Shown here: positions 1 through 9,139 of the stretch, one piece after another | Layout: the number at the start of each line of letters is the position of its first letter | Position numbering within the stretch: the stretch's first letter is position 1 | From: an uncultured Eubacteriales bacterium | GTDB lineage: Bacteria; Bacillota; Clostridia; Christensenellales; UBA1242 | Direction: 5' to 3' | Assembly: GCA_948514155.1 (NCBI GenBank) | Contig: CAOQYA010000003.1 | Location: 1 to 64,000 of the forward strand | Length of the DNA stretch: 64,000 nucleotides | Notes under the pieces: model-generated | Seen by the model: only the letters and a program-made list of their open reading frames with translations | Database searches by the model: none | What the model was told of the DNA's origin: nothing | Program-made: the position numbers and the translations under genes

Positions 1-1770
1 GTTATGATAAACAACTTCTCCTTTGTGCACAAATATCACTGCCTTGAAGGGCTGAAAAAAAATGGCACAGTCATATTCAATACCGTGTTCGAGCCGGAGG
101 AACTTTCGCAAATTCTGCCGAACGAATATAAAAGCATGCTGATTGAAAAGAAGGCAAAGGTGTTTGTAATTAACGGCCACAAGATTGCAAACGCTCACGG
201 CCTTAAGGAAAAAATCAATATTATTATGACAACAGCGCTCTTCGAGGCGACCGGCCTTAAAAAGGACTATGAAAACAAACTCTTTGAAGAAATTAGGGCA
301 AATTTTGCGCGCAAGGGCGAAAAAGTTATCGAGAACAACATAAATGCAGCAAAGGAAAGCAAAAATCTTGTTAAAGATGTTCCGCTTTCGCTGCTTAAAA
401 TCACTCCAAATGATGTTAAGACTAAATTCGCCGAGGACTATAACGAAAGGAGCGTTTCCAAGTTTTCGCCAGACGGAAGCACGCCGACCGACACCTCCAA
501 ATTTGAAAAACGCGCGATTGCCGAAAAGATTTCCGAATGGCAGCCTTCAAAGTGCATCCAGTGCGGACAATGCGTGCTGGCCTGCCCTCATGGAGCGATC
601 AAGGCCGTGCTTGTTAAAGAGCCGCCAGAAGATGTGCCATTTGTTAAGGCGTATGGCGTTGACGGCTATTATCGCATTCAAATTTCACCCGAAGATTGCA
701 CAGGCTGCGGGCTCTGTCAAGAAATCTGTCCGGCTCTCGGCAAAGCGGTGATTATGAAAGACGCCAAAGAGGTGCTCCAGCGCGAGCGCGAAAACTTAGA
801 TAAAGTTGAAAAGCTTAAAAAAATCACCAAAACGCCTTTCTCAAAATCGACGGTCAAAGGCTTGCAGTTTGAGAAAAACTATTTCGTCTTCCCCGGCGCA
901 TGTGCCGGCTGTGGCGAGACGCCATACATCAAACTTGCATCAATGCTCTTTGGCAACAAAATGGTGATTGCAAATGCGACGGGCTGCTCCAGCATCTATG
1001 CGGGAAGCTATCCGTCCTGCCCGTTCTCGAAAAATGAGCAAGGCAGAGGTCCGGCATGGGCAAACAGCCTGTTTGAAGATAACGCCGAGTTTGGGCTCGG
1101 CATCAAACTTGCCAAAGAAAAACAAAACTCCTCCGAAAGCGTGTGGATAATCGGCGGCGACGGCTGGGCATATGACATCGGCTTCGGCGGGCTCGACCAT
1201 GTGCTTGCAAGCGGCGCAAATGTGAACATCCTTGTGCTTGACAATGAGTGCTATGCAAACACCGGCGGGCAAGCATCCAAAGCAACCCCGGCGGGCGCCA
1301 GCCTTAAACTTGCAGACGGCGGCAAGAGCACAAACAAGAAAAATCTGGCACTTATGGCAATGACATATGGCGATGTGTATGTGGCATCGGTGGCAATCGG
1401 TGCTGACATGAACCAGTGCATAAAGGCTTTCCGCGAAGCGGAAGCCTACAACGGCCCTAGCCTCATTATCGCCTACTCCACCTGCGTAAATCACGGCTTT
1501 GCAATGAATAAGTCTCTCACCGAAATGAGAAACGCGGTGGAAGCGGGATATGTCAGCCTGTTTAGATATCACCCAGACGAAGGCTTCACCCTCGACCGCG
1601 GCGAACTTAACAACAAATTCCTCTCTTTCCTGCAAGGCGAAAGAAGATATGCATATCTTTCCGACTCACAACCTGAAAAAGCGAAGAAACTTCAAAAGAA
1701 AGCAAAAGAGCGGGCAAAGTTTAACTTCATTGCCTACAAGCGCATGGAAAGAACCGACGAGAATAAATAA
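1..1770 (+). CDS. nifJ: Pyruvate:ferredoxin oxidoreductase, C-terminal half (5' truncated by window)
   Basis: This enzyme decarboxylates pyruvate to acetyl-CoA and passes the electrons to ferredoxin, a central step of anaerobic fermentation in the cytoplasm. The frame is open at base 1. About 589 residues are present against roughly 1170 for the whole family, so the N-terminal half lies outside the window. Two ferredoxin-type cluster motifs, CIQCGQCVLACP (about residue 185) and CTGCGLCQEICP (about 232), are followed by CAGCGE and the thiamine-diphosphate motif GDGWAYDIGFGG (about 386), with a late Cys in STCVNHG. The order gamma tail, ferredoxin domain, TPP domain is that of single-chain PFOR. 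A hairpin terminator follows directly. Confidence 0.96.
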   Translation, partial: VMINNFSFVHKYHCLEGLKKNGTVIFNTVFEPEELSQILPNEYKSMLIEKKAKVFVINGHKIANAHGLKEKINIIMTTALFEATGLKKDYENKLFEEIRANFARKGEKVIENNINAAKESKNLVKDVPLSLLKITPNDVKTKFAEDYNERSVSKFSPDGSTPTDTSKFEKRAIAEKISEWQPSKCIQCGQCVLACPHGAIKAVLVKEPPEDVPFVKAYGVDGYYRIQISPEDCTGCGLCQEICPALGKAVIMKDAKEVLQRERENLDKVEKLKKITKTPFSKSTVKGLQFEKNYFVFPGACAGCGETPYIKLASMLFGNKMVIANATGCSSIYAGSYPSCPFSKNEQGRGPAWANSLFEDNAEFGLGIKLAKEKQNSSESVWIIGGDGWAYDIGFGGLDHVLASGANVNILVLDNECYANTGGQASKATPAGASLKLADGGKSTNKKNLALMAMTYGDVYVASVAIGADMNQCIKAFREAEAYNGPSLIIAYSTCVNHGFAMNKSLTEMRNAVEAGYVSLFRYHPDEGFTLDRGELNNKFLSFLQGERRYAYLSDSQPEKAKKLQKKAKERAKFNFIAYKRMERTDENK

Positions 1771-1772
1771 TC

Positions 1773-1802
1773 AAAAAAACAAGGCGCAGTGCCTTGTTTT
1801 TA
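1773..1802. terminator. Bidirectional rho-independent terminator
   Basis: The inverted repeat ACAAGGC/GCCTTGT (1779-1785 and 1791-1797) has a 5-nt loop and is flanked by an A-run on the left and a T-run on the right. It can end nifJ on the plus strand and the hydrolase on the minus strand. Confidence 0.8.
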
Positions 1803-2735
1803 TTTCATGATTTTATTTAGGAATTTGTTTACATGTCTTTCATATTCGAGCGGGTCGATGGGATAACTCATTGCGTGGTCTGCGCCTTTTGCAATGTAGA
1901 TGTCTTTCCTCTCGTCCGGAACAGCGGATGCAAGTTTGTAGACATTTTCTGTTGGAACAAATTTGTCGCTATCGCCATGTATGAAAAGAAATGGAAGTTT
2001 TGATTTTTTGATTTGGCTGACAGCGTCCGCCTCTTTCATGTTGAACTTGTAGATGCTTTTTGTGTAGACATTGAAAATGTTTAGAAGCGGCCAAGTTGGC
2101 AAGTGCGCCTTAGTTCTAAACACATATTTAAACTGCTCAAAAACATTTGCATAGCCGCAATCGGAGATAATGCCTTTAACATTTGACGGCAATTTTTCGC
2201 CGCTTGCCATGCAAACTGTGCTTGCGCCCATTGAAAGCCCCATCAGCACGATTTTATAGTTCGGGTTTTTCTCAAGGCAGAGGCTTATCCACTGCAAAAG
2301 GTCGTTCTTATCCAGCCAGCCCATGCCCATGAACCTGCCCTCGCTGTTGCCGTGTGCACGATTTTCAACAACAAGGATGTTGTAGTTCTTCTCCACAAAA
2401 AGTTTGGCATAGTTTTGCATTTCGCGATAGTCAGCGCCATAGCCATGCACGATTATCGCAAGATTGTTCGTTGAATTTGGAAGGAAATGCCCAACAAGTT
2501 TTAGCCCGTCCTTGGAAATGAGGCTGAGATTTTCAAACTGGAACTTATCCCACCAGCAAAAGTCGATTTTGTAGTTATCAATCGTCTTTTTCATAGTTTT
2601 ATTCACAACGCGCTTGGCTGTGCTGCGACGAGACAGCGCAATTCTAAAGCAAATGGCACCCGTCACAAGATACAAAAGCATCCCGAGCAGCAGCACTCCA
2701 ACAAGCGACAAAACAACTATTGAAACAATTTTCAT
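1800..2735 (-). CDS. Membrane-anchored alpha/beta hydrolase
   Basis: A serine hydrolase of the alpha/beta fold, probably an esterase or acyl hydrolase; the substrate is unknown. The N-terminus has one membrane segment (about residues 3-28), so the catalytic domain is tethered to the membrane. The nucleophile elbow GLSMGAS, the acid in HGDSDKFVP and the histidine in GADHAMSYP are all present, giving a complete Ser-Asp-His triad. I chose the ATG at 2735 because AAGGAG lies 5 nt upstream. An in-frame GTG at 2741 falls inside that ribosome binding site and is rejected. The neighbour upstream is 10 nt away, so the two are probably one operon. Confidence 0.85.
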   Translation of the reverse strand: MKIVSIVVLSLVGVLLLGMLLYLVTGAICFRIALSRRSTAKRVVNKTMKKTIDNYKIDFCWWDKFQFENLSLISKDGLKLVGHFLPNSTNNLAIIVHGYGADYREMQNYAKLFVEKNYNILVVENRAHGNSEGRFMGMGWLDKNDLLQWISLCLEKNPNYKIVLMGLSMGASTVCMASGEKLPSNVKGIISDCGYANVFEQFKYVFRTKAHLPTWPLLNIFNVYTKSIYKFNMKEADAVSQIKKSKLPFLFIHGDSDKFVPTENVYKLASAVPDERKDIYIAKGADHAMSYPIDPLEYERHVNKFLNKIMK

Positions 2736-2745
2736 TTGCACTCCT

Positions 2746-3663
2746 TTATTCGACTATTGCTTTGATGCTCTCCCCACTTTCGGCATCTTGATAGGTCAGC
2801 CAGTATCCAAAACTCTCTCTCTTTTCGCTGTCAAGCGGAAACCAGACAGGATATCCCGAAAGTTGTGTCGGCGGCGTTTTTTGATAAATGCCCGGCACGC
2901 CATAGCACACATATTTAACCTTGCCGTCCTCGTCATAGATAAGCCCGAGAATGTAGTAGTCGCCTTCGCCGTCAAACTCCACTCTCACCCATTTGGAAGA
3001 AGGAATCATTTCCTCCAAAAAATTCTCGCTTGGGCTGCTGTTAAAAAGTTTGTCAATTTGCCCTTTGATTTCATCGATAAACTTAGGCTTCTCCTCTTCT
3101 TTTTCGACCTCACTTTCCCCGAAGAAGCAGCGTTTATATTTGCAACTTGCGCATTTGTCTGGCTCGGCTGCCGAAACATGCACATCTTCGCATGTTTGCA
3201 TTTCTTTGTCTATTGCTTGGTCGATTTCTTCTTTTAGGTCGTCGCTATATTCAACTCCCGCCTCGTCCAAGACCTCTTCCACCTCTTTTATGCTCGACTT
3301 ATCAAGCGCCTCGCCGGCTATCTTCGAAAGCACATCCGCCTGGCTGTCTTTTGACTGCGTTGAGCCAAAGAGCAGCGGCTTCACATTCGCGCCAACAAAA
3401 TTTACAACTGCGCAGGAGAATTCGTCTGCAAGGTCGGGCTCTGTTTTAAAAGAATACAGCATGCTTGAAGAAGCCACCAGTCCGCACTTTCGCACCTTGC
3501 CATTTGCATAGAAGCCAAGGCTTAAAATGCCTTCTGGCTGCTTTGGAAAGTTATACAGTCGCACCCTGCCGCTGATAAGTTCGCCGTCGTTTTCAAGCGT
3601 CAGCACCGCCTTCTCGCGTCCCGAGCCGACTCCCATTAAAACAAGACTTTTCTTTTTAAACAT
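2746..3663 (-). CDS. Conserved hypothetical protein, two-domain
   Basis: I do not recognise a named family. The 305-residue protein has no signal peptide or membrane segment. The N-terminal ~100 residues look beta-rich. An acidic middle follows, with a Cys cluster CASCKYKRC (about 170) that could bind a metal. A C-terminal domain of about 80 residues (ILGLIYDEDGKVKYVCYGVPG ... WFPLD ... GYWLTYQDAESGE, split here for brevity) resembles a tail seen in many uncharacterised clostridial proteins, from memory. The start is the ATG at 3663 with AGAGG 7 nt upstream; a GTG two codons earlier is too close to the ribosome binding site. It probably shares a transcript with the hydrolase downstream. Confidence 0.7.
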   Translation of the reverse strand: MFKKKSLVLMGVGSGREKAVLTLENDGELISGRVRLYNFPKQPEGILSLGFYANGKVRKCGLVASSSMLYSFKTEPDLADEFSCAVVNFVGANVKPLLFGSTQSKDSQADVLSKIAGEALDKSSIKEVEEVLDEAGVEYSDDLKEEIDQAIDKEMQTCEDVHVSAAEPDKCASCKYKRCFFGESEVEKEEEKPKFIDEIKGQIDKLFNSSPSENFLEEMIPSSKWVRVEFDGEGDYYILGLIYDEDGKVKYVCYGVPGIYQKTPPTQLSGYPVWFPLDSEKRESFGYWLTYQDAESGESIKAIVE

Positions 3664-3746
3664 ATTCACACCTCTTGCTAATTATATTTTAGCCTCGAGT
3701 GCAAATATGCCGAGATAAGAAAAATTTTGCAATTTGTCGGAATTTG

Positions 3747-5711
3747 TCAGACTTTGAGTTTTTTGTTTATCTGCCTTAATATCGCCTTCACGCTAAAGCC
3801 CGCTTTTTGATAAAGTTCTTCGCCTTTGCCGCTGGACATATAGTCGCTAAGTCCCACGCGAAGGTCACTCGGACGCAGATATTTGTGCCAAGCACTATCA
3901 TTTGAAGCCTCAATCGCCACAACAAGTTTGGCTGAAGAAGGAATTACTTTTTCTTTGTAACTGTCGCTCTGCTGGTCGAAAAGTTCAAGACACGGCATGC
4001 TTACAACGCTTGTTTCAACTGTTTTGTCAAGTTCCTTGGCAACACTAAGCGCAAGTGGGACTTCGCTTCCACAGGCCAAAATCACCACTTCCGGATGTTT
4101 TTTTGCCGGCTTAATTGTGTATCCCCCCAAACTTGCACCCTTTATTGTTGTCAGCCCGCTCGGCGCAATCTCACCTTTTGCAAGCACAATTGAAGTTGGT
4201 TGGCGCTCTGTGATAGCGCTCTTGTATGCCGCAGCAAGTTCGACGGCGTCGCAAGGCCGGAACACTCTTAAGCCGATAATGCTTCTAAGCAGGCCAATCT
4301 GTTCGATAGGCTGATGCGATGTGCCATCCTCGCCCACAAGAATGGAGTCGTGAGTGAAAATGTCGACAACAGGAAGTTTCATAATTGCCCTAAGTCTGAG
4401 CGCTGGAAGCATATAGTTTGAAAACGACAGCATTGTGGAGTCGAATGGAAGGAAATCTTCATATAAACTTATGCCGTTGCAGATTGCCGCCATTGCATGC
4501 TCGCGCGCGCCGAAGTGGATGTTACGGCCTCGTTTGTTTCCAGCAACAAAATCTCCCCCCGAGCCGAGATATGCTTTTGTTGACGGCGCAACATCAGCCG
4601 TCCCGCCGATAACTTGATTAAGCTTGTCAGCGATTTCATTTAGCATCATGCCATTAATTTCACGCATTGAAAGAGAGGCATATTTATCGCCCGAAACAAG
4701 TTTATCAAAATCGATTTTCTTGTTATCGAAAAATGTCAGCATTTTTTTATATAACTCAGGATGCGTTGTGCCATACACAGCAAGGTCTTGGTTCCACTTC
4801 TCGTGTGCAAGTTTACCATTTATCGTGCTTGCCATGCAAAACTGGCGAACATCGTTTGGAACAAAGAAACTTTCGCTGACGCCAAGTTTTTCTTTGAACG
4901 AATTTAACTCTTCCGCCGTCATAGGATGCGAATGCACCGCACTTGTTCCCTCTTTCTCACTGCCAATGCCGATTGTTGTGTGGAAAATGATAAGGCTAGG
5001 CTTTTGCGATTTTTTCGCTCTCGCAATCGCCCTTGTGCAGGCATAATAGGAATTGCCTTTTTTAACATCGATAACATCAAAGCCCATGGCCGCAAACTTT
5101 TTGGCCACATTTTCTCTGTTTGCAAGTGCGAGGCTGCCGTCCATGGTCACCTCGTTGCAATCATAGAGGAGAATAAATCTTTTAAGTTTCTGCGCTCCAG
5201 CAATAGAGCATGCTTCCTGTGCAACGCCCTCCATAAGGTCGCCATCGCCGGCGAAGCAATAGGTGTAGTTGTCTATAATCGGAAAGCCAATGGCGTTAAA
5301 TCGCTCTTCCAGCACGCTTTCGGCGATTGCCATTCCAACAGCATTGGCCACGCCTTGACCAAGCGCACCCGTGGAAGTTTCAACTGCGCTGATTGAGCCA
5401 AATTCGGGATGTCCCGCAGTGATAGCGCCAAACTTTCTAAAATCTTTAAGGTCTTGCAAACTCACATCAAAGCCGAACATTGAAAGCAGCGCATAATAAA
5501 GTGCGCTCGCGTGCCCAGCCGAGAGCACAAATCGGTCTCTATTCAAAAAGTCTGTTTCCGACACATCAAAAAGATAGTGGTCTTTAAAAAGAGCAAAAAG
5601 GGCGCTGCTTGCCCCCAGCGCCGTGCCCGTGTGCCCCGAGCCGGCATTTGAAACAGTCTCGGCAGTTATTGCTTTAAGATAGTTTATCGATTTTTGAATA
5701 AGTTTTTTCAT
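3747..5711 (-). CDS. tkt: Transketolase
   Basis: Transfers two-carbon units between sugar phosphates in the non-oxidative pentose phosphate pathway, using thiamine diphosphate and a divalent metal. At 654 residues it is the usual single-chain length. Visible motifs are SGHTGTALGAS near residue 25, the TPP/metal motif GDGDLMEGVAQEA with DCN (about 150-185), HSHPMTAEE, and the pyrimidine-binding domain with GAREHAMAAICNG (about 395-410) and THDSILVGEDGTSHQPIEQ. The ATG overlaps the stop codon of the upstream kinase-like gene as ATGA, with AAGGAA about 5 nt ahead of it, so translation is probably coupled. Confidence 0.97.
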   Translation of the reverse strand: MKKLIQKSINYLKAITAETVSNAGSGHTGTALGASSALFALFKDHYLFDVSETDFLNRDRFVLSAGHASALYYALLSMFGFDVSLQDLKDFRKFGAITAGHPEFGSISAVETSTGALGQGVANAVGMAIAESVLEERFNAIGFPIIDNYTYCFAGDGDLMEGVAQEACSIAGAQKLKRFILLYDCNEVTMDGSLALANRENVAKKFAAMGFDVIDVKKGNSYYACTRAIARAKKSQKPSLIIFHTTIGIGSEKEGTSAVHSHPMTAEELNSFKEKLGVSESFFVPNDVRQFCMASTINGKLAHEKWNQDLAVYGTTHPELYKKMLTFFDNKKIDFDKLVSGDKYASLSMREINGMMLNEIADKLNQVIGGTADVAPSTKAYLGSGGDFVAGNKRGRNIHFGAREHAMAAICNGISLYEDFLPFDSTMLSFSNYMLPALRLRAIMKLPVVDIFTHDSILVGEDGTSHQPIEQIGLLRSIIGLRVFRPCDAVELAAAYKSAITERQPTSIVLAKGEIAPSGLTTIKGASLGGYTIKPAKKHPEVVILACGSEVPLALSVAKELDKTVETSVVSMPCLELFDQQSDSYKEKVIPSSAKLVVAIEASNDSAWHKYLRPSDLRVGLSDYMSSGKGEELYQKAGFSVKAILRQINKKLKV

Positions 5712-6175
5712 AATTTTTCCTTAATTTCCTTAACAATCTTTGTCAGAGCGCTTTTGCCTTGGCCGCTCACCTCCACCGTCAAATCGCAAATATCACGAAG
5801 ATATGCAGTGCGCTCTTCATATGCAAGCAGGTTAAGCACCTCCGTTTTAGGCATTTTTTTCTTCGCTATGCAAAGAAAAATGCTTGGGTGAATGTCATTA
5901 AATATCGCCAAATTGTTTTTCATAAGGTCATAATCAACATAGATTATCGCATTTTCATATGCCGCTACAGCCGCCAAAGCCGCTTTTTCCCTTTTTTCGA
6001 AATAATCAACTCCACACTTGTTAAGAATGGCGTCGCTGTCGAATAGGTCATATTCGACGATATCTTTGCAAGAAGCAAAGTGCATTCCCAAAAGATTAGA
6101 TAGACTTTCAGCAAGTTGTGCGCCCACCGAATTATCTAAACTTGTTATCAATATGCTTGTGCCTAAGTTTTTCAT
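5708..6175 (-). CDS. Shikimate-kinase-like protein without a P-loop
   Basis: A 155-residue protein whose layout follows shikimate kinase: an N-terminal strand and helix, a YFEKREKAAL segment like the family's FR..E helix, and a late YLRDICDLTVEV stretch like the RxxxYxxxADxxV region. The nucleotide-binding GxxGxGKS/T loop is replaced by SLDNSVGA, which has no Lys-Ser, so normal ATP binding is unlikely. It overlaps transketolase by 4 nt and probably acts with it or controls its translation; that is inference. There is no ribosome binding site. A TTGATT-17-TAAAAT promoter ends 6 nt before the ATG, predicting a leaderless mRNA. Confidence 0.6.
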   Translation of the reverse strand: MKNLGTSILITSLDNSVGAQLAESLSNLLGMHFASCKDIVEYDLFDSDAILNKCGVDYFEKREKAALAAVAAYENAIIYVDYDLMKNNLAIFNDIHPSIFLCIAKKKMPKTEVLNLLAYEERTAYLRDICDLTVEVSGQGKSALTKIVKEIKEKL

Positions 6176-6181
6176 ATGATT

Positions 6182-6210
6182 ATTTTATCAGCAATTTATA
6201 TTTTAATCAA
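6182..6210 (-). promoter_or_regulatory. Promoter of the kinase-like gene and tkt (leaderless)
   Basis: On the minus strand TTGATT (6205-6210), a 17-nt spacer and TAAAAT (6182-6187) end 6 nt before the ATG at 6175, so transcription should start at or next to the start codon. Confidence 0.6.
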
Positions 6211-6221
6211 ATATATTTACA

Positions 6222-7304
6222 TTATTTTTTTACAATTTTATTATTCCCCTCTTTCTCGCGCTTAAAAGCGTTAAAATCAGGAATTCCCCAAACAATCAGC
6301 AAAATGCAGCCTAAAATGGTGCAAATAAGAGCGTAATCAATCATTTTCCCCTGCAAAATTCCGGTGTAAATTTTGTTTCCTTTTGTTTTGAAAAGAATGT
6401 TGCCATAGTCAATAGTGGAGAAATATGTAACACCAAAGAGTTTAAGGTTGTTTATCACTTCTTCTGTGGGATGCCCATATTTATTGTCCTTTCCCGCACT
6501 GATAATCGCAAATTCGGGGTTGACATATGAAAGAAAATTTGTGCTTGTTGAAGTTTTTGCGCCATGGTGACCAACTTTTAGCACATCTGCAGCAAGATTT
6601 TTGCCATATTTCTTGTAAATCTTATTCTCTTGAGCATGCGCCGCGTCGCCCATGAAAAGAAATTTTGTGCCGCCGAGTTCGGCGTGCAGAACTGCCGATG
6701 TGGCGTTTGTGTCCGAATATGACTTGTCGGGATAGAGAATTTTAACAACATAGTTTTCGCCAATGATATTCGTGCCCTCTTTGGCATAAAACATCTCGGC
6801 TCCCGCTTCTTCATAGAAGGCGCGAATGACATTGTCATAGATTATGGTGTCATGAACATAAAAATCTTCCGGCTCGCTCTCCGAAAGTGACCTTGTCAGC
6901 GGCCGATAAAAATTCTTGACTTCAAAGTTATCAAATATCTTCACTCCTCCGCCAACATGATCTTCGTCGGCATGAGTGAGAAGAAAATAGTCAATCGTCT
7001 CCACTCCAAGATTTTGTATGTAGGAAACAAGTTGGTCGCCGCTTGCGCGCGAGCCGCAATCGATTAGCATATTTTTGCCGTCGTCAAGTTCAATCAATGT
7101 GCTGTCACCCTGGCCAACATCAATGTAGTGCACTGAAAAGTCGGCGGGCGCATTCAATTCGCTGTTCCAGTTATATATCTTCCTGGAAATGGGCTGACGA
7201 AAAACAATCACCAAAATAATGGCAGCAAGCAGAAAAACTGAAATAGCCGCCCTTATCGCAAGTGATTTTTTGCTATAAAATATTTTGAAGGTGAATTTTT
7301 TCAT
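6222..7304 (-). CDS. ComEC-type metallo-beta-lactamase-fold hydrolase
   Basis: An extracytoplasmic hydrolase of the class found at the C-terminus of ComEC and as stand-alone proteins; likely substrates are nucleic acids or nucleotides. It has an N-terminal membrane anchor (about residues 15-37), the ComEC signature HYIDVGQGDSTLI, LIDCG, the metal motif HADEDHVGG, a later GDA and GHHGAKTSTS, and a second hydrophobic segment near the C-terminus (about 323-343). The start overlaps the stop of the patatin gene as ATGA. Downstream it runs out into AT-rich DNA before the kinase-like gene. The neighbouring ComEC lacks this metal motif, so this protein may supply the nuclease activity. Confidence 0.85.
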   Translation of the reverse strand: MKKFTFKIFYSKKSLAIRAAISVFLLAAIILVIVFRQPISRKIYNWNSELNAPADFSVHYIDVGQGDSTLIELDDGKNMLIDCGSRASGDQLVSYIQNLGVETIDYFLLTHADEDHVGGGVKIFDNFEVKNFYRPLTRSLSESEPEDFYVHDTIIYDNVIRAFYEEAGAEMFYAKEGTNIIGENYVVKILYPDKSYSDTNATSAVLHAELGGTKFLFMGDAAHAQENKIYKKYGKNLAADVLKVGHHGAKTSTSTNFLSYVNPEFAIISAGKDNKYGHPTEEVINNLKLFGVTYFSTIDYGNILFKTKGNKIYTGILQGKMIDYALICTILGCILLIVWGIPDFNAFKREKEGNNKIVKK

Positions 7305-8131
7305 ATAAACTCTATCTCGCTGGCAGAAGAAAACTTCTTTTTAAGAAATGGCTTGCGTTTTTTAAAGAGCGCCATAATTTCCGGCATAACATCAATGGTC
7401 GCCTTATAGCCCTCTTCAATCATTTCCTCAAAGCCCTCCGTCTTTGTGGACTTAAAACGTTTTGTCTCGGGCGCAATGACAACATCGGAGTTAACATATC
7501 CCTTAACAGCGTTCGATTTCATGAGAATTCTTATCGAGCAAGATAGGACATCGGTCATTTTAAGCGACTCTGTGCCATATGTGCGCGACTTGTTGCAGTC
7601 GACGCTGATAACATAGTCGCAGCCAAAATATCTTGGAATATCGGCAGGAATGGTGTTTTGAAGGCCGCCGTCGCAAAGTATCATATCGCCAAACTCAACC
7701 GGCACAAACACGCCCGGCACGCAGCATGAGCCGGCCACCGCTTTGGCAAGATTGCCCTTTGTTATGCACACTTCTTTTGTGGACTTAATGTCAACTGCCA
7801 CAGCTGCAAACTTTGTGGAGAGTTCTTCGATGTCGATGTCGCCAAGCGAGCGTTTCATAAGTTCTTCAATGCCCTCAGTTTTGGAAGGAAGAAGCGGAAT
7901 TCGGCTGGTGCGAATATCTTTCGTCTTGATAGATTTTGCAATGTTGTAAATCTCTTCAAAACTTTTGCCCGCAGCATATGCGGCGCCCACAACACTGCCC
8001 GCACTTGTGCCTGCCACAAAATCGAACTTCAGCCCAAACTCTTCAAACGCCTTAATGGCGCCAATATGAGTGAAGCCTCTTGCTCCACCTCCGCCAAACG
8101 CTATTCCGATTTTAGGCTTGCGACCAAACAT
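7301..8131 (-). CDS. Patatin-like phospholipase (RssA/NTE type)
   Basis: A cytoplasmic or membrane-associated serine lipase with a Ser-Asp dyad. The oxyanion motif GGGGARGFTHIG, the nucleophile elbow GTSAGS and the DGG motif (CDGGLQNTIP) are all visible, so it should be active. I prefer the ATG at 8131, with AGGAAA about 10 nt upstream, giving 276 residues. A TTG at 8155 in frame would add eight residues but has no ribosome binding site. It lies between holA and the metallo-beta-lactamase gene and is translationally coupled to the latter. Confidence 0.88.
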   Translation of the reverse strand: MFGRKPKIGIAFGGGGARGFTHIGAIKAFEEFGLKFDFVAGTSAGSVVGAAYAAGKSFEEIYNIAKSIKTKDIRTSRIPLLPSKTEGIEELMKRSLGDIDIEELSTKFAAVAVDIKSTKEVCITKGNLAKAVAGSCCVPGVFVPVEFGDMILCDGGLQNTIPADIPRYFGCDYVISVDCNKSRTYGTESLKMTDVLSCSIRILMKSNAVKGYVNSDVVIAPETKRFKSTKTEGFEEMIEEGYKATIDVMPEIMALFKKRKPFLKKKFSSASEIEFI

Positions 8132-8197
8132 ATCGAATTTATTTCCTTTTATCAAAAATTTAATGATTTTGTGCCATTTTTTATTTAAAAACGCATT

Positions 8198-9139
8198 CTA
8201 AACATAGATAATATTAAAAACTAACAGATGCAAGGCGTTATTTTGAAGCACGCTTCCAGACTTGACAGCATAGTCCGCCTCCTCCAAAAGCGAGGAGATT
8301 TTTTTAAGTTGCGCCTTCGAAAAGCCGCGCGCAAGTTCGCGAGATTTTTTGATGGCATATTCCTTAACGCCAAGAAGCGCGGCAAGTTCCCCGTCGGACA
8401 TTTCCGAAATGGAAACATAGAAAAGTCGTCTAAACTGATTGGAAATAAGGCTGAACACTCCCGCATCTTTTTCCATAAGTTTTAAAAGTTTAAGTGCCTT
8501 GTCCCCGTCTTTTTTAGCAAGAGCCTCGGTCAATTCAAACACCGAATATTCAACATCTTTGCTAACAAGTTCTTCCACCATTTTTTTGGTTATCGCCTCA
8601 GCCGCAGGGTCATAGAAGCAGAGTTTGTTAAGTTCGCTCATAATGCGAGTAAGATAGCCGTTGCAACTTTCAATAAGCGCCATAAGCGCGTCCATGTTTA
8701 TAGTTCGGCCAAGCCTTGCAAGATAAGCAACAACAAGTTTTTTCACCATTTCCTTGTCCATTCTTCCGGCGTCGACAAGCACAAAGTCTTTCTTTAAAAA
8801 TTCGAAGTTTTTGTTGTAGTCCAGCACAACAACGCAAGTTGTTTTTGGAATGTGAAGAAGAATTTCATTCACCTTTTTTTTGCCCTCTTCGTTAAGTTTG
8901 CCACCTTTAATAACAACAAGTTTTTTTGGGTCTAGCATGGGCAACATTTCAGTTGCGGCAAAAAGTTTGTCCACCGAAAAACTCTCGTCGTCAAGCACGG
9001 TCAAATTAAAATCTTCCATGGTTATTTCGCAGGCAGATTTAATCATTGAAAGCGCTTTATCAAAAAGATAAAAATCGTCCCCTTCAACAAGATAGACCCG
9101 CGCTAAGCCTTCCGACAATCTTTTTTTCAGTGTTTTCAA
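8198..9139 (-). CDS. holA: DNA polymerase III subunit delta
   Basis: The delta subunit of the clamp loader, which opens the sliding clamp at the replication fork. The 313-residue protein shows the N-terminal ARVYLVEGDDFYLFDKAL segment, a variant AAA+ core without catalytic motifs, and a C-terminal helical region that holds it in the loader ring. The start is TTG at 9139 with GGAGG 5 nt upstream. It overlaps the comEC stop as TTGA, which implies coupling. A TTG at 9151 lies upstream of the Shine-Dalgarno and is rejected. comEC followed by holA is the usual order in Bacillota. Confidence 0.92.
   Translation of the reverse strand: MKTLKKRLSEGLARVYLVEGDDFYLFDKALSMIKSACEITMEDFNLTVLDDESFSVDKLFAATEMLPMLDPKKLVVIKGGKLNEEGKKKVNEILLHIPKTTCVVVLDYNKNFEFLKKDFVLVDAGRMDKEMVKKLVVAYLARLGRTINMDALMALIESCNGYLTRIMSELNKLCFYDPAAEAITKKMVEELVSKDVEYSVFELTEALAKKDGDKALKLLKLMEKDAGVFSLISNQFRRLFYVSISEMSDGELAALLGVKEYAIKKSRELARGFSKAQLKKISSLLEEADYAVKSGSVLQNNALHLLVFNIIYV

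Noticed and set aside
940..1635. Long open frame on the minus strand inside nifJ
   Set aside because: It is the antisense shadow of a strongly conserved enzyme and shows no ribosome binding site or recognisable protein.
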